The translations under genes were made by a program, and so were the position numbers. The notes beneath the pieces were generated by a model. That model was given only the letters and a program-made list of their open reading frames with translations, had not been told where the DNA came from and made no database searches. 64,000 nucleotides of DNA from Acidisphaera sp. L21 (lineage in GTDB: Bacteria > Pseudomonadota > Alphaproteobacteria > Acetobacterales > Acetobacteraceae). Below, one piece after another: positions 53,352 to 61,535 of this stretch (within the stretch, counting starts at the first letter, position 1; every line of letters begins with the position of its first letter). The DNA is taken from assembly GCF_009765685.1 (NCBI RefSeq), contig NZ_LMUY01000032.1, positions 1-64,000 on the forward strand, read 5' to 3'.

Positions 53352-54427
53352 CGCTTCAGCAGCGCCTCGGCGATTTGCACCGCGTTGAGGGCGGCGCCCT
53401 TCAGCAATTGGTCGCCCGCAACAAAAATCGCCAGGGTGCGGCCGGAGGGGTCGCCCAGGTCGCGGCGGATGCGGCCGACCAGCACGTCATCTTGGCCGGA
53501 GGCTTCGGACGGCATGGGGTAGTGGTTGGTGGCCATGTCGTCGACCAGGCGCACGCCGGATGCGGTGGCGAGGAGGGCGCGGGCTTCCTCGGCGGTGACG
53601 ACCTCATCGAACTCAATGGTCAGGGCCATGGCGTGCGCGCGCAGCACGGGGACGCGGATGCAGGTGATGCCGATCGGGAGTTGGATGGCATCCAGGATGC
53701 GGCGGGTTTCGGCGACGAATTTCAGTTCCTCGCCGTTATGGCCGGTGGCCGGGTCCATGTCGGCGTTGTGGCTGAAGAGGTTGAACGCGTAGGGGTGGGG
53801 TAGCACCTGCGGCGCGTATGCCTCACCAGCGAGGTAGGCGGCGGTGGAGAGGCGGAGTTCCTCCATGGCCGCGGCGCCGGCGCCCGAGGCGGCCTGGTAG
53901 GTTGCGGCTGTGAGCCGGCGGATGGGGTGGGCGCGGTGCAACGGGGCCAGGGCGACCGTGGCGATGGCGGCGACGCAGTTCGGGTTGGCGATGATGCCGC
54001 GATGCCGGGCCAGGGTGGCGCCATTCACCTCCGGCACGACCAGCGGCACGTCCGGGTCCATGCGGAAGGCGGAGGAGTTGTCCACCACCACCGCGCCCGC
54101 CTTGACCGCCACGGCGGCATAGCGCTTGGAAATGCTGCTGCCGGCGGAGAACAGGGCGAGGTCGACGCCGTCGAAGCTCGCCTCGGTGAGTTCTTCCACA
54201 GCGATGGTTTCGCCGCGGAAGGACATGGTGCGGCCGGCGGAGCGTGCGGAGGCCAGCAGACGCAGCCGGCCGACCGGGAAGCCGCGCGCCTCCAGGCAGG
54301 TCAGCAATTCCACGCCGACGGCGCCGGTTGCACCGACGATCGCCACGGTGGGGGCGGCTGCCGGGATCTGTCTGGACGGCGCCATGGTTGGATGTTCGAG
54401 GGCTTGTCGTTCGAGGGGGTTCAGCAT
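53348..54427 (-). CDS. asd: Aspartate-semialdehyde dehydrogenase
   Basis: Reduces aspartyl phosphate to aspartate semialdehyde, the branch point to Lys, Met, Thr and Ile. The 359-residue protein has the NADP site TVAIVGATGAVGVELL, SAGSSISKRYA, VDNSSAFRMDPDVPLVVPE, the catalytic Cys in NPNCVAAIATVALAPL, AASGAGAAAMEEL and RVPVLRAHAMAL with active-site Arg/His. ATG 54427 has a good ribosome site (GGAAGAAGAGA); an internal ATG at 54385 is closer to the usual N-terminus. Upstream lies a putative leader peptide with alternative hairpins. Confidence 0.94.
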   Translation of the reverse strand: MLNPLERQALEHPTMAPSRQIPAAAPTVAIVGATGAVGVELLTCLEARGFPVGRLRLLASARSAGRTMSFRGETIAVEELTEASFDGVDLALFSAGSSISKRYAAVAVKAGAVVVDNSSAFRMDPDVPLVVPEVNGATLARHRGIIANPNCVAAIATVALAPLHRAHPIRRLTAATYQAASGAGAAAMEELRLSTAAYLAGEAYAPQVLPHPYAFNLFSHNADMDPATGHNGEELKFVAETRRILDAIQLPIGITCIRVPVLRAHAMALTIEFDEVVTAEEARALLATASGVRLVDDMATNHYPMPSEASGQDDVLVGRIRRDLGDPSGRTLAIFVAGDQLLKGAALNAVQIAEALLKR

Positions 54428-54479
54428 GATGTCTCTTCTTCCGTGAAGCCGGGAGAGACGGGTGCCAAGAGTGTGCAGC

Positions 54480-54505
54480 GGCCCCGTCCGTTTTCCGGCG
54501 GGGCC
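54480..54505 (-). terminator. GC-rich hairpin between the leader ORF and asd
   Basis: On the minus strand GGCCCCGCCG, loop GAAAA, then CGGACGGGGCC form a strong stem with one bulged A. The proximal arm (54495-54504) is also perfectly complementary to 54554-54563 within the leader ORF, so two mutually exclusive structures are possible. The 3' side is followed by GCTGCACACTCTT rather than a T-run, so intrinsic termination is uncertain; it could alternatively cause pausing or affect mRNA access 53 bases before the asd start. Confidence 0.5.
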
Positions 54506-54530
54506 TTCTGGGGTCGCTATGCCGCGGAGA

Positions 54531-54608
54531 TTACCGCACGCGCACCCAGAGACGCCCCGCCGGAGCGGTGGTCTTGGTCATGCGCTTGAGGGTGGTCGTT
54601 GCGAACAT
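54531..54608 (-). CDS. Putative Thr/Lys/Met-rich leader peptide of asd
   Basis: ATG 54608 opens 25 codons: MFATTTLKRMTKTT followed by APAGRLWVRVR. Ten of the first fourteen residues are Thr (six), Lys (two) or Met (two), the end products of the pathway branch served by asd, recalling attenuator leaders such as thrL. No ribosome site precedes it, but a predicted promoter places transcription start at the A of the ATG, so translation would be leaderless, as known for the trpL leader of Sinorhizobium. A segment inside the ORF can pair with the downstream hairpin. Proposed, not proven. Confidence 0.55.
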   Translation of the reverse strand: MFATTTLKRMTKTTAPAGRLWVRVR

Positions 54609-54615
54609 GGATGCA

Positions 54616-54645
54616 GGGATACGGGAGGTGGCGGGGCGTCGTCAA
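54616..54645 (-). promoter_or_regulatory. Predicted promoter of the asd leader transcript
   Basis: On the minus strand TTGACG (54645-54640), an 18-base spacer and TATCCC (54621-54616). Seven bases separate the -10 element from the leader ATG, so the first transcribed base would be at or next to 54608. Confidence 0.5.
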
Positions 54646-54700
54646 CTGGGATGGTCGGTGGCGGCTTTCCCATGACCGTCCGGCGCGGCAGGGTGTTGGT

Positions 54701-55156
54701 ATGAGGCAAGATGATCCCCGGCCGGCCACTCGCGACGATCTGCAGGCGGTGGAGACGATCGTTCGGGCGGCCTATTCGCATTACGTGGCGCGCATTGGGC
54801 GGCAGCCGGGGCCGATGCTGGACGATTACGGCGCGCTGATCGAGCAAGGTCTGGTGCGGGTCGCCGAGCATGAGGGTGCCGTGCAAGGCGTGCTCGTGCT
54901 GGTTCCGGAGGAGGGTGCGATGCTGCTGGATAACGTGGCCGTCTCGCCGGATGCGCAGGGGCTTGGGCTGGGTCGCAGGATGCTGGAGTTTGCCGAGCGG
55001 GCGGCCAGGGCGGCGGGGTATCGCTCGATCACGCTGTACACGAACGAGGCGATGGTCGAGAATATCGGGCTGTATTCCCGCATCGGCTACGTGGAGACGC
55101 ATCGGGCCGTGGAGAAGGGATTGCGGCGCGTCTACATGGCGAAGCCGCTGGCGTAA
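54701..55156 (+). CDS. GNAT family N-acetyltransferase
   Basis: 151-residue acetyl-CoA-dependent acyltransferase. Motif A is VAVSPDAQGLGLGRRMLEFAE with the Q/RxxGxG/A pyrophosphate loop, preceded by the MLLDNVAV strand and followed by SITLYTNEAMVENIGLYSRIGYVE (motif B, split), typical of GNAT small-molecule acetylases. ATG 54701 is chosen; the frame is open further upstream over the asd leader region but lacks coding character. Substrate unknown; divergent from asd and upstream of the SOS cassette. Confidence 0.87.
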   Translation: MRQDDPRPATRDDLQAVETIVRAAYSHYVARIGRQPGPMLDDYGALIEQGLVRVAEHEGAVQGVLVLVPEEGAMLLDNVAVSPDAQGLGLGRRMLEFAERAARAAGYRSITLYTNEAMVENIGLYSRIGYVETHRAVEKGLRRVYMAKPLA

Positions 55157-55237
55157 TCGCGCTAGAGGGCGAGTCGCATCTGACGGCGCAGGAAAACAAT
55201 CCATCTTTTTGACTCATAACGACTCTTTCTGAATCTT

Positions 55238-55257
55238 CTTGGGACTACCTTCCCAAG
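55238..55257. other. Inverted repeat CTTGGG-N8-CCCAAG
   Basis: Six-base dyad between the GNAT gene and the LexA box. It could act as a weak terminator for the GNAT transcript or as part of the imuA control region. There is no T-run after it. Confidence 0.35.
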
Positions 55258-55264
55258 CCCAATT

Positions 55265-55279
55265 GTTCTCTATACGTTC
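55265..55279 (+). promoter_or_regulatory. LexA (SOS) box GTTC-TCTATAC-GTTC
   Basis: Exact match to the alphaproteobacterial LexA operator GTTC-N7-GTTC, 25-52 bases upstream of the imuA start candidates. It implies DNA-damage induction of imuA-imuB-dnaE2, which is known LexA regulon behaviour in this class. Confidence 0.85.
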
Positions 55280-55330
55280 CTTCTGAGCGAGGAGCACCCC
55301 ACTATTCCCCCCACCGCCACCCTCGACCGT

Positions 55331-56056
55331 TTGCGCGATCGCATCGCCCGGCTGGAACGGCGGCCCGTGGTGCGGGCCGATGTGCTGCGGTTCGGCGTGA
55401 CGCAGATCGACCAGCATTTGCCCGGTGGCGGGTTGCTGAACGGGGCGCTGCACGAGGTTGCCGGGGATGGCCCGGATGTCGAGCACGGGGCGGCGGCGGC
55501 GCTGTTGCTGGCCGGGTTGCTGGCCCGGCGGCGGGGGCCGGTGCTGTGGGCAGTGATGCGCAACGACCTGTTCGCCCCTGCCCTGGCTGCCGCCGGGCTG
55601 CAGCCGGACCGGGTGATCTTCGCCGAGGCCGGCAGTGCCGTTCTGCTGGTGATGGAGGAAGCGTTGCGCCACCCGGGCCTCGCTGGCGTGGTGGGGGAAG
55701 TGGGGCGCATGGGGCTGACCGCATCGCGCCGGCTGCAACTGGCGGCGGAGGGCTCGGGCGTTACCGTGTTCGCTCTGCGCCGGTTTCGCCGCGCCGCCGA
55801 CCCGGCATTGGCCGAGCCGAACGCCGCGGTTACGCGCTGGCGGGTGGCAGCCCTGCCCTCGCCGCCGCCGATTCCGCATGCGCCCGACGTGCCAGGATTG
55901 GCGCGGGCGCGATGGCGGCTCGACCTGATGCGCTGCCGCGGTGGCGTGCCTGCAACCTGGACCGTGGAGGCGTGTGATGCGCAGGGTCGTCTCGCTTTGG
56001 TTACCGAGTTTTCCGACCGATCGGCTGCGCCGGCACAGCAGCGCACCGCCGGTTGA
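55331..56056 (+). CDS. imuA: SOS mutagenesis accessory protein ImuA
   Basis: RecA-like accessory factor of the ImuA-ImuB-DnaE2 translesion complex. The 241-residue frame shows RDRIARLERR, FGVTQIDQHLPGGGLLNGALHEVAG, LLAGLLARRRGPVLWA and a Ser/Thr-rich C-terminus; the Walker A is degenerate as in the family. The given start is TTG 55331. An ATT at 55304, nine bases after GAGGAG, is in frame and would add nine residues, better matching family N-termini; no ATG or GTG is available in that region. It overlaps imuB by 80 bases. Confidence 0.88.
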   Translation: MRDRIARLERRPVVRADVLRFGVTQIDQHLPGGGLLNGALHEVAGDGPDVEHGAAAALLLAGLLARRRGPVLWAVMRNDLFAPALAAAGLQPDRVIFAEAGSAVLLVMEEALRHPGLAGVVGEVGRMGLTASRRLQLAAEGSGVTVFALRRFRRAADPALAEPNAAVTRWRVAALPSPPPIPHAPDVPGLARARWRLDLMRCRGGVPATWTVEACDAQGRLALVTEFSDRSAAPAQQRTAG

Positions 56057-57479
56057 GGCGCCGCTGGTCACCCGGCTGCATGATGGGCGGCGCATGGTGA
56101 TCGGGGCGGTGGATGCGGCGGCGGGGGCGTTGGGGCTGCACGTCGGCATGGCGTTGGCGCATGCGCAGGCCATGGTGCCCGATTTGCAGATCGCGGATGC
56201 CGACCCGGCGGGTGATGCCGCGGCGCTGGGGCGGTTGGCGGCCTGGTGCCTGCGCCTGTCGCCGATGACCGCGCCGGATACGGACGGCGTGTGGATCGAC
56301 GCCACCGGGTGCGCCCATTTGCATGGGGGCGAGGCGGCCATGTTGGACAGCTTGCTGGGCCGGTTGGCCGCGGATGGCATGACTGCCCGTGCTGCCATCG
56401 CCGACACGCCGGGTGCGGCGCATGCGCTGGCCCGGCATGGCGCCGGGTTGGTGACGGTGGTGGCGCCGGGGGGTGTGACCCGGGCGCTGGATCCCCTGCC
56501 GGTGGCGTCGTTGCGGCTGGCGGCGGATGCGGTGGCGACGCTGCGGCGGTTGGGGTTGGAGCAGGTGGCGGATTTGGCTGCCTTGCCGCGCGGCCCGCTG
56601 GCCCGGCGGTTCGGCGCTGCCGTGTTGCAGCGGTTGGACCAGGCGATGGGGCGGGTGGCGGAGCCGATTACGCCGGTGGTGCCGCCGGACATGCCGCAGG
56701 CCCGGATGGCGTTTGCCGAACCGTTGCTGACGGCGGAAAGCTTCGTTGCCGTAATCGGCGCGTTGGTCGGCCAGGTGTGCACGCTGCTGGAGCGGACCGG
56801 GTTGGGCGCGCGGCATTTGGATCTGTTGTTCGAGCGGGTGGACGGCACGGTCACCGCCATTCGCGCCGGCACCGCCCGGCCGTCCCGCGACGCCCGCCAT
56901 TTGGGCCGATTGCTGGAGGAGCAGGTCGAGACGATCGACCCCGGCCTGGGCGTGGACGCGCTGCGCCTGGCAGTGCCGTTCGCCGAGCCGCTGGCCTACG
57001 TCCAGGTAGCGAATTTGGCGGCGGAGACGGAGGCGGATGTGGCGATGCTGGTGGACCGGCTGTCCAACCGGCTGGGGGCCGGCCGGGTGTGGCGGGCAGC
57101 GGCGGTGGAAAGCGATGTGCCGGAACGCTCGGTGCGTCACGTGTCTGCGGTGGCGCCGCCGGGTGGGGCGGCGTGGCCGGCATGGCCGCGGCCGGCGCGA
57201 CTGATCCATCCGCCGCAGCCGGTGCAGATGCTGTCTGGATTACCCGACCGGCCGCCGACTGCTTTTACCTGGCGGCGGCATCGGCATCATGTGCGTCGGG
57301 CGGATGGGCCGGAGCGGATTGCTGGCGAGTGGTGGCGGCGCGATGCGGAAATCGGCGCGGTGCGGGATTATTGGCAGGTGGAGGTGGAAGGTGGTCGCCG
57401 CTTCTGGCTGTACCGGCGGGGCGATGGCAACGGGACCGAGAGCGGGGATTTGCAGTGGTTCATGCATGGGGTGTTTTGA
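55977..57479 (+). CDS. imuB: Y-family polymerase-like protein ImuB
   Basis: Catalytically inactive Y-family protein that links ImuA and DnaE2 to the beta clamp. The 500-residue sequence has RVVSLWLPSFPTDRLRR where active polymerases carry the first metal Asp, and DGVWIDATGCAHLHGG replacing the SxDE motif, so the usual carboxylates are missing, as is normal for ImuB. Little-finger-like region follows (LLERTGLGARHLDLLFERVDG, split). The C-terminus ends FWLYRRGDG ... LQWFMHGVF. ATG 55977 lies inside the imuA 3' end. Confidence 0.92.
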   Translation: MRRVVSLWLPSFPTDRLRRHSSAPPVEAPLVTRLHDGRRMVIGAVDAAAGALGLHVGMALAHAQAMVPDLQIADADPAGDAAALGRLAAWCLRLSPMTAPDTDGVWIDATGCAHLHGGEAAMLDSLLGRLAADGMTARAAIADTPGAAHALARHGAGLVTVVAPGGVTRALDPLPVASLRLAADAVATLRRLGLEQVADLAALPRGPLARRFGAAVLQRLDQAMGRVAEPITPVVPPDMPQARMAFAEPLLTAESFVAVIGALVGQVCTLLERTGLGARHLDLLFERVDGTVTAIRAGTARPSRDARHLGRLLEEQVETIDPGLGVDALRLAVPFAEPLAYVQVANLAAETEADVAMLVDRLSNRLGAGRVWRAAAVESDVPERSVRHVSAVAPPGGAAWPAWPRPARLIHPPQPVQMLSGLPDRPPTAFTWRRHRHHVRRADGPERIAGEWWRRDAEIGAVRDYWQVEVEGGRRFWLYRRGDGNGTESGDLQWFMHGVF

Positions 57480-57500
57480 GGGGCCTTGAGATAAGGGGTC

Positions 57501-57543
57501 AAAGGGGATGACTATCCCTTTCGGGTGCAGGGCCGCGCCCTGC
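57501..57543. repeat. Two adjacent hairpins between imuB and dnaE2
   Basis: AAAGGGGAT (57501-57509) pairs with ATCCCTTT (57514-57521) with one bulge, and GCAGGGC (57527-57533) pairs perfectly with GCCCTGC (57537-57543) around a CGC loop. The style resembles dispersed GC-rich extragenic palindromes; a genome search would be needed to know whether it recurs. It lies in the 85-base gap of an operon that is otherwise overlapping. Confidence 0.6.
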
Positions 57544-57564
57544 CACTAAGGGTTGTCCTACGTC

Positions 57565-60500
57565 ATGACCAATGTTCTGCAATTTCCGGAACGCCTGGAC
57601 ACCACGCCACCGCCAGTGCCGGTTGTGCGGTATGCGGAGTTGCAGGTGACGTCCAACTACTCGTTCCTGCGCGGGGCGAGCCATCCGGAGGAATTGCTGC
57701 TGACGGCGAAGGTGCTGGGGCATTTCGCGCTGGCGGTGACGGACCGGAATACGCTGGCGGGGGTGTTGCGCTCGCATGGGCGGGCGATCGAGGCGGAGAT
57801 GCGCTTCATCGTGGGGTGCAGGCTGGATTTGCGGGATGGCACGTCGTTGCTCGCGTATCCCACCGACCGGCCAGCCTATTCGCGGCTGTGCCAGATGCTG
57901 ACGCGGGGCAAGTCACGGGCTGGCAAGGGGGCTTGCTGGCTGGATTGGGATGATGTGGTGGAGCATGGCGAGGGATTGATCGCGATCCTGCTACCCGGCG
58001 GGGCGGATGCTGACAATCTACGCCGGTTGCATCGTGTCTTTGGCGATCGCGGCCATGTGGCGCTCACATTGCGGCGGCGGCCTGGTGATGCGGTGCGGCT
58101 GCGGCAATTGGCGGACATGGCGCAGGCGGCGCAGGTCGCCACCGTCGTTACGGGCGATGTGCTGTATCATGCGCCGGAACGCCGGATGCTGCAGGATGTG
58201 ATGAGCTGTATCCGCGAAGGCTGCACCATCGATGATTCCGGGCATCGGTTGGAACGCTTTGCCGACCGCCATTTGCAGTCTCCGGCGGAAATGGCGCGGC
58301 TGTTCGGGGATTATCCGGAAGCGTTGGCACGAACGATCGATATTGCCGAGCGCTGCCGGTTTTCCCTGGCGGATTTGCAATATCAGTATCCGAACGAGAC
58401 CGAACTACCCGGCGAGAACGCACAGCAAGCGTTGGAGCGTCATACCTGGGCCAGCGTGCCGACCCGATTCCCGGGCGGCGCGCCGGATAAGGTCCAGGAT
58501 CAGCTTAAACATGAATTGGCGCTGATTGCGGAGATGCGATACGCGCCGTATTTCCTGACTGTCAATACGATCGTGCGGCAAGCCAAGGCGATGGGCATTC
58601 TTTGCCAGGGCCGTGGCTCCGCGGCCAATTCGGCGGTGTGCTACGTGTTGGGGATCACTGCCATCGACCCGGTGGAAAGCGGCCTGTTGTTCGAACGCTT
58701 CGTTTCCACCGATCGTCGTGAACCGCCGGATATCGACGTGGATTTCGAGCACGAGCGGCGGGAGGAAATCATCCAATGGATCTACGCGCATTATGGCCGC
58801 ACACGTGCGGCGCTGTGCGCCACCGTGATCCGTTACCGATCGCGCGGGGCGGTGCGGGAGGTGGGCAAAGTGATGGGCCTGACGGAGGATGTGACGGCAG
58901 CGCTGGCGTCCCAGGTCTGGGGATGGTCGGAGGATGGTGTGGAGGATGGACACGCTGAACAGCTCAACCTCAATTTGGCGGATCGTAGGCTGCGCCTCAC
59001 GTTGGAGTTGTCGCGAGAGCTGATCCACCATCCGCGGCATTTGTCGCAGCATCCTGGCGGTTTCGTGCTGACGCAGGATCTGTTGGCCGATCTCGTGCCG
59101 GTCGAACCGGCATCCATGAAAGATCGGCAGGTCATCGAGTGGGACAAAGACGACATCGACATATTGAAGTTCATGAAGGTCGATATATTGGGCTTGGGTA
59201 TGCTGGGCTGCCTGCGCCGCGCTTTCGATTTGATCGATCAGCATCACGGCAAGCGCTATGACATCGCCGCCATTCCGCTGGATGACAAGCCGACGTACGA
59301 GATGATCCAGAAAGCCGATACGCTGGGCACGTTCCAGATCGAAAGCCGTGCCCAGATGTCGATGCTGCCGCGGCATAAGCCGAATAAGCTGTACGACCTC
59401 ACCATCCAGGTCGCGATCGTACGGCCGGGACCGATCCAGGGGGATATGGTGCATCCGTATTTGCGGCGACGGATGAACTTGGAAAAACCGGATTACCCAA
59501 CGCCGGAATTGAAGGCCGTACTGGAGCGCACGTTGGGCGTGCCGCTGTTTCAGGAACAGGCGATGCGGGTGGCTATCGTCTGCGCCGGGTTCTCTGCCAA
59601 CAAGGCGGACCAGCTTCGCCGGTCCATGGCGACGTTCAAGGTTACGGGCGGGGTGGGACAATTCCGCGACGACATGATCAATGGGATGATCAGCAACGGC
59701 TACACGGCGGAATTTGCCGAACGCACGTTCAATCAGATCAAGGGTTTTGGGTCGTATGGGTTTCCGGAAAGCCACGCGGCGTCATTCGCGCTGATTGCCT
59801 ATGCCAGCGCGTGGGTGAAGCGGCATCATCCGGACTCGTTCTGCGCGGCGTTGCTGAATGCGCAGCCGATGGGGTTCTACGCACCGTCGCAAGTGGCGCG
59901 GGATGCGCGGCAGCATGGGGTGGATGTGCGACACGCCTGCGTCAACGCCAGCGAATGGGATTGTACGCTGGAGGATGCGGTCGGGAAGTACAAGGCGGTG
60001 CGGTTGGGTCTGCGGATGATCAAGGGGTTGGCGGAGGTGCAGGCCAAGACGATCATCGGGCGCCGGGGCGCCGGGTATGGCTCGGTGGAGGATGTGTGGC
60101 GCCGGGCTGCGGTGCCGGTGTCGGCGCTGGAGCGGCTGGCGGAGGCGGATGCGTTCGCGGGGTTGGGCGCCGACCGGCGGCAGGCCCTGTGGGTGATCCG
60201 CGGGCTAGGCGAACCGCCACCGCCTTTGCTGGCGATGGCCGCGGAGCCCGCGGTGGCACTGCGCCCGATGACCGAAGGGCGGGAGGTGGTGGAGGATTAC
60301 CAATCCACCGGCCTCACGCTGCGCCACCACCCGCTGCATTTCCTGCGGAAGGAGTTGGGGCGCCGCGGGATGGTGCCGTGCGTCGCGTTGGCGTCGGGCC
60401 GCGCAGGGCGCCGGGTCACCGTGGCGGGGATCGTGCTGGTGCGGCAGCGGCCCGGCAGTGCAAAGGGCGTCATGTTCATCACGATCGAGGATGAAACCGG

Positions 60501-60843
60501 GATCGCCAACCTGGTGCTATGGCCCGACCAGTTCGAGAAGCAGCGAAGGCTTGTCCTATCCGCCAGCATGATCGCCTGCCACGGCAAGGTGCAGCGGGAG
60601 GGCGATGTGATCCATGTCGTGGTGGAGACATTGACCGATTTGTCGGCAGAGCTGCGATCGGTGGGGGCGCGGGACCTGCCGTTTCCAATCGAGCGTGGGC
60701 GGGGAGATGGGGCCACCCACCCCGCCAGCGGCGATTCGCGGGAGCAGGTGGACAAGGCGCGGTTTCGCACGCGCGACATTTACGTGCCGGACCGGCCAGC
60801 CAAGGAGGTGGGAATCAAAGTGCCGACGCGGGATTTCCGTTGA
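57565..60843 (+). CDS. dnaE2: Error-prone DNA polymerase DnaE2
   Basis: C-family translesion polymerase, 1092 residues, the catalytic partner of ImuA/ImuB. N-terminal PHP domain ([30 protein letters not shown]), palm with [16 protein letters not shown] and the metal-binding [15 protein letters not shown], thumb/fingers ([60 protein letters not shown]) and C-terminal HhH plus OB fold ([26 protein letters not shown]). ATG 57565 is chosen; TTG 57553 would add four residues. Typical of SOS-induced mutagenesis. Confidence 0.95.
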   Translation: MTNVLQFPERLDTTPPPVPVVRYAELQVTSNYSFLRGASHPEELLLTAKVLGHFALAVTDRNTLAGVLRSHGRAIEAEMRFIVGCRLDLRDGTSLLAYPTDRPAYSRLCQMLTRGKSRAGKGACWLDWDDVVEHGEGLIAILLPGGADADNLRRLHRVFGDRGHVALTLRRRPGDAVRLRQLADMAQAAQVATVVTGDVLYHAPERRMLQDVMSCIREGCTIDDSGHRLERFADRHLQSPAEMARLFGDYPEALARTIDIAERCRFSLADLQYQYPNETELPGENAQQALERHTWASVPTRFPGGAPDKVQDQLKHELALIAEMRYAPYFLTVNTIVRQAKAMGILCQGRGSAANSAVCYVLGITAIDPVESGLLFERFVSTDRREPPDIDVDFEHERREEIIQWIYAHYGRTRAALCATVIRYRSRGAVREVGKVMGLTEDVTAALASQVWGWSEDGVEDGHAEQLNLNLADRRLRLTLELSRELIHHPRHLSQHPGGFVLTQDLLADLVPVEPASMKDRQVIEWDKDDIDILKFMKVDILGLGMLGCLRRAFDLIDQHHGKRYDIAAIPLDDKPTYEMIQKADTLGTFQIESRAQMSMLPRHKPNKLYDLTIQVAIVRPGPIQGDMVHPYLRRRMNLEKPDYPTPELKAVLERTLGVPLFQEQAMRVAIVCAGFSANKADQLRRSMATFKVTGGVGQFRDDMINGMISNGYTAEFAERTFNQIKGFGSYGFPESHAASFALIAYASAWVKRHHPDSFCAALLNAQPMGFYAPSQVARDARQHGVDVRHACVNASEWDCTLEDAVGKYKAVRLGLRMIKGLAEVQAKTIIGRRGAGYGSVEDVWRRAAVPVSALERLAEADAFAGLGADRRQALWVIRGLGEPPPPLLAMAAEPAVALRPMTEGREVVEDYQSTGLTLRHHPLHFLRKELGRRGMVPCVALASGRAGRRVTVAGIVLVRQRPGSAKGVMFITIEDETGIANLVLWPDQFEKQRRLVLSASMIACHGKVQREGDVIHVVVETLTDLSAELRSVGARDLPFPIERGRGDGATHPASGDSREQVDKARFRTRDIYVPDRPAKEVGIKVPTRDFR

Positions 60844-60869
60844 AGCGGCACCGGAATAGTCTGGCCGCC

Positions 60870-61535
60870 ATGCGCACGCTTCCGACTGTCCTGCTTGCCC
60901 TATCCTGCACCCTTCCCGGGCTGGCCTGGGCCCAAGACGATACGATGTGCCGCCAGGGCAATATCACCACGCAGTCGCCGCTGGGTGTGGCGAGGATCGT
61001 GGGCGGCCCGCGCACCTATTTGCGCAGCGACACCGCCCCCTGCCCGAACGACAGCGCCGCCTGCCAGACCCGGGTCTATGTCGTGCCGGGGGATACCGTG
61101 CTGACGGGTCGCGTGCAGGGCCGCTATATCTGCGCGCTGTTCGCGGGCAAGGCGGGCAGCAGCGCCGGGTATGTGCTGCAGTCCGAGATCGCGGCCCGAC
61201 CGCTGGCCGCCTCACCGTTGGCTGCGTGGAGCGGCGCGTGGCACGACGGCGACAACACCATCAGCCTGAAGACGAAGGGCGCGCAGCTGGTCGCGTCGGG
61301 GGAGGCGTATTGGCCGTCCGCCAATCCGTCGCTGAAGGAGCGGCCCGGTGGACCCAATCTCGGCCAGATGAGCGGCGCGGCGGCGCCAAGGGGGAACAAG
61401 GTGGTGTTCGCCGATACGGACCCGGATGGGTGTCAGGTGACGATGACGCTCGTGCCGCCCTATCTGGCAGTCAGCGACACCATGAATTGCGGCGGGATGA
61501 ACGTGACGTTCACCGGCACCTACACCAAGCGCTAA
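60870..61535 (+). CDS. Secreted protein of unknown function
   Basis: 221 residues with a Sec signal peptide (MRTLPTVLLALSCTLPGLAWA, cleavage after AWA) and about eight Cys in the mature part, including CRQG, PCPNDSAAC, YICALF, DGCQ and MNCGG, which suggests disulfides in the periplasm. The middle (YVVPGDTVLTGRVQGRYICALF) resembles an SH3-like strand pattern; the C-terminal half (AWSGAWHDGDNTISLKTKG onward) is a separate beta-rich domain. Not recognised. The stop interlocks with the convergent FUSC gene. Confidence 0.75.
   Translation: MRTLPTVLLALSCTLPGLAWAQDDTMCRQGNITTQSPLGVARIVGGPRTYLRSDTAPCPNDSAACQTRVYVVPGDTVLTGRVQGRYICALFAGKAGSSAGYVLQSEIAARPLAASPLAAWSGAWHDGDNTISLKTKGAQLVASGEAYWPSANPSLKERPGGPNLGQMSGAAAPRGNKVVFADTDPDGCQVTMTLVPPYLAVSDTMNCGGMNVTFTGTYTKR

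Noticed and set aside
55977-57479. imuB as a decayed active Y-family polymerase
   Set aside because: Loss of the catalytic acidic residues is characteristic of functional ImuB, so it is not a pseudogene.
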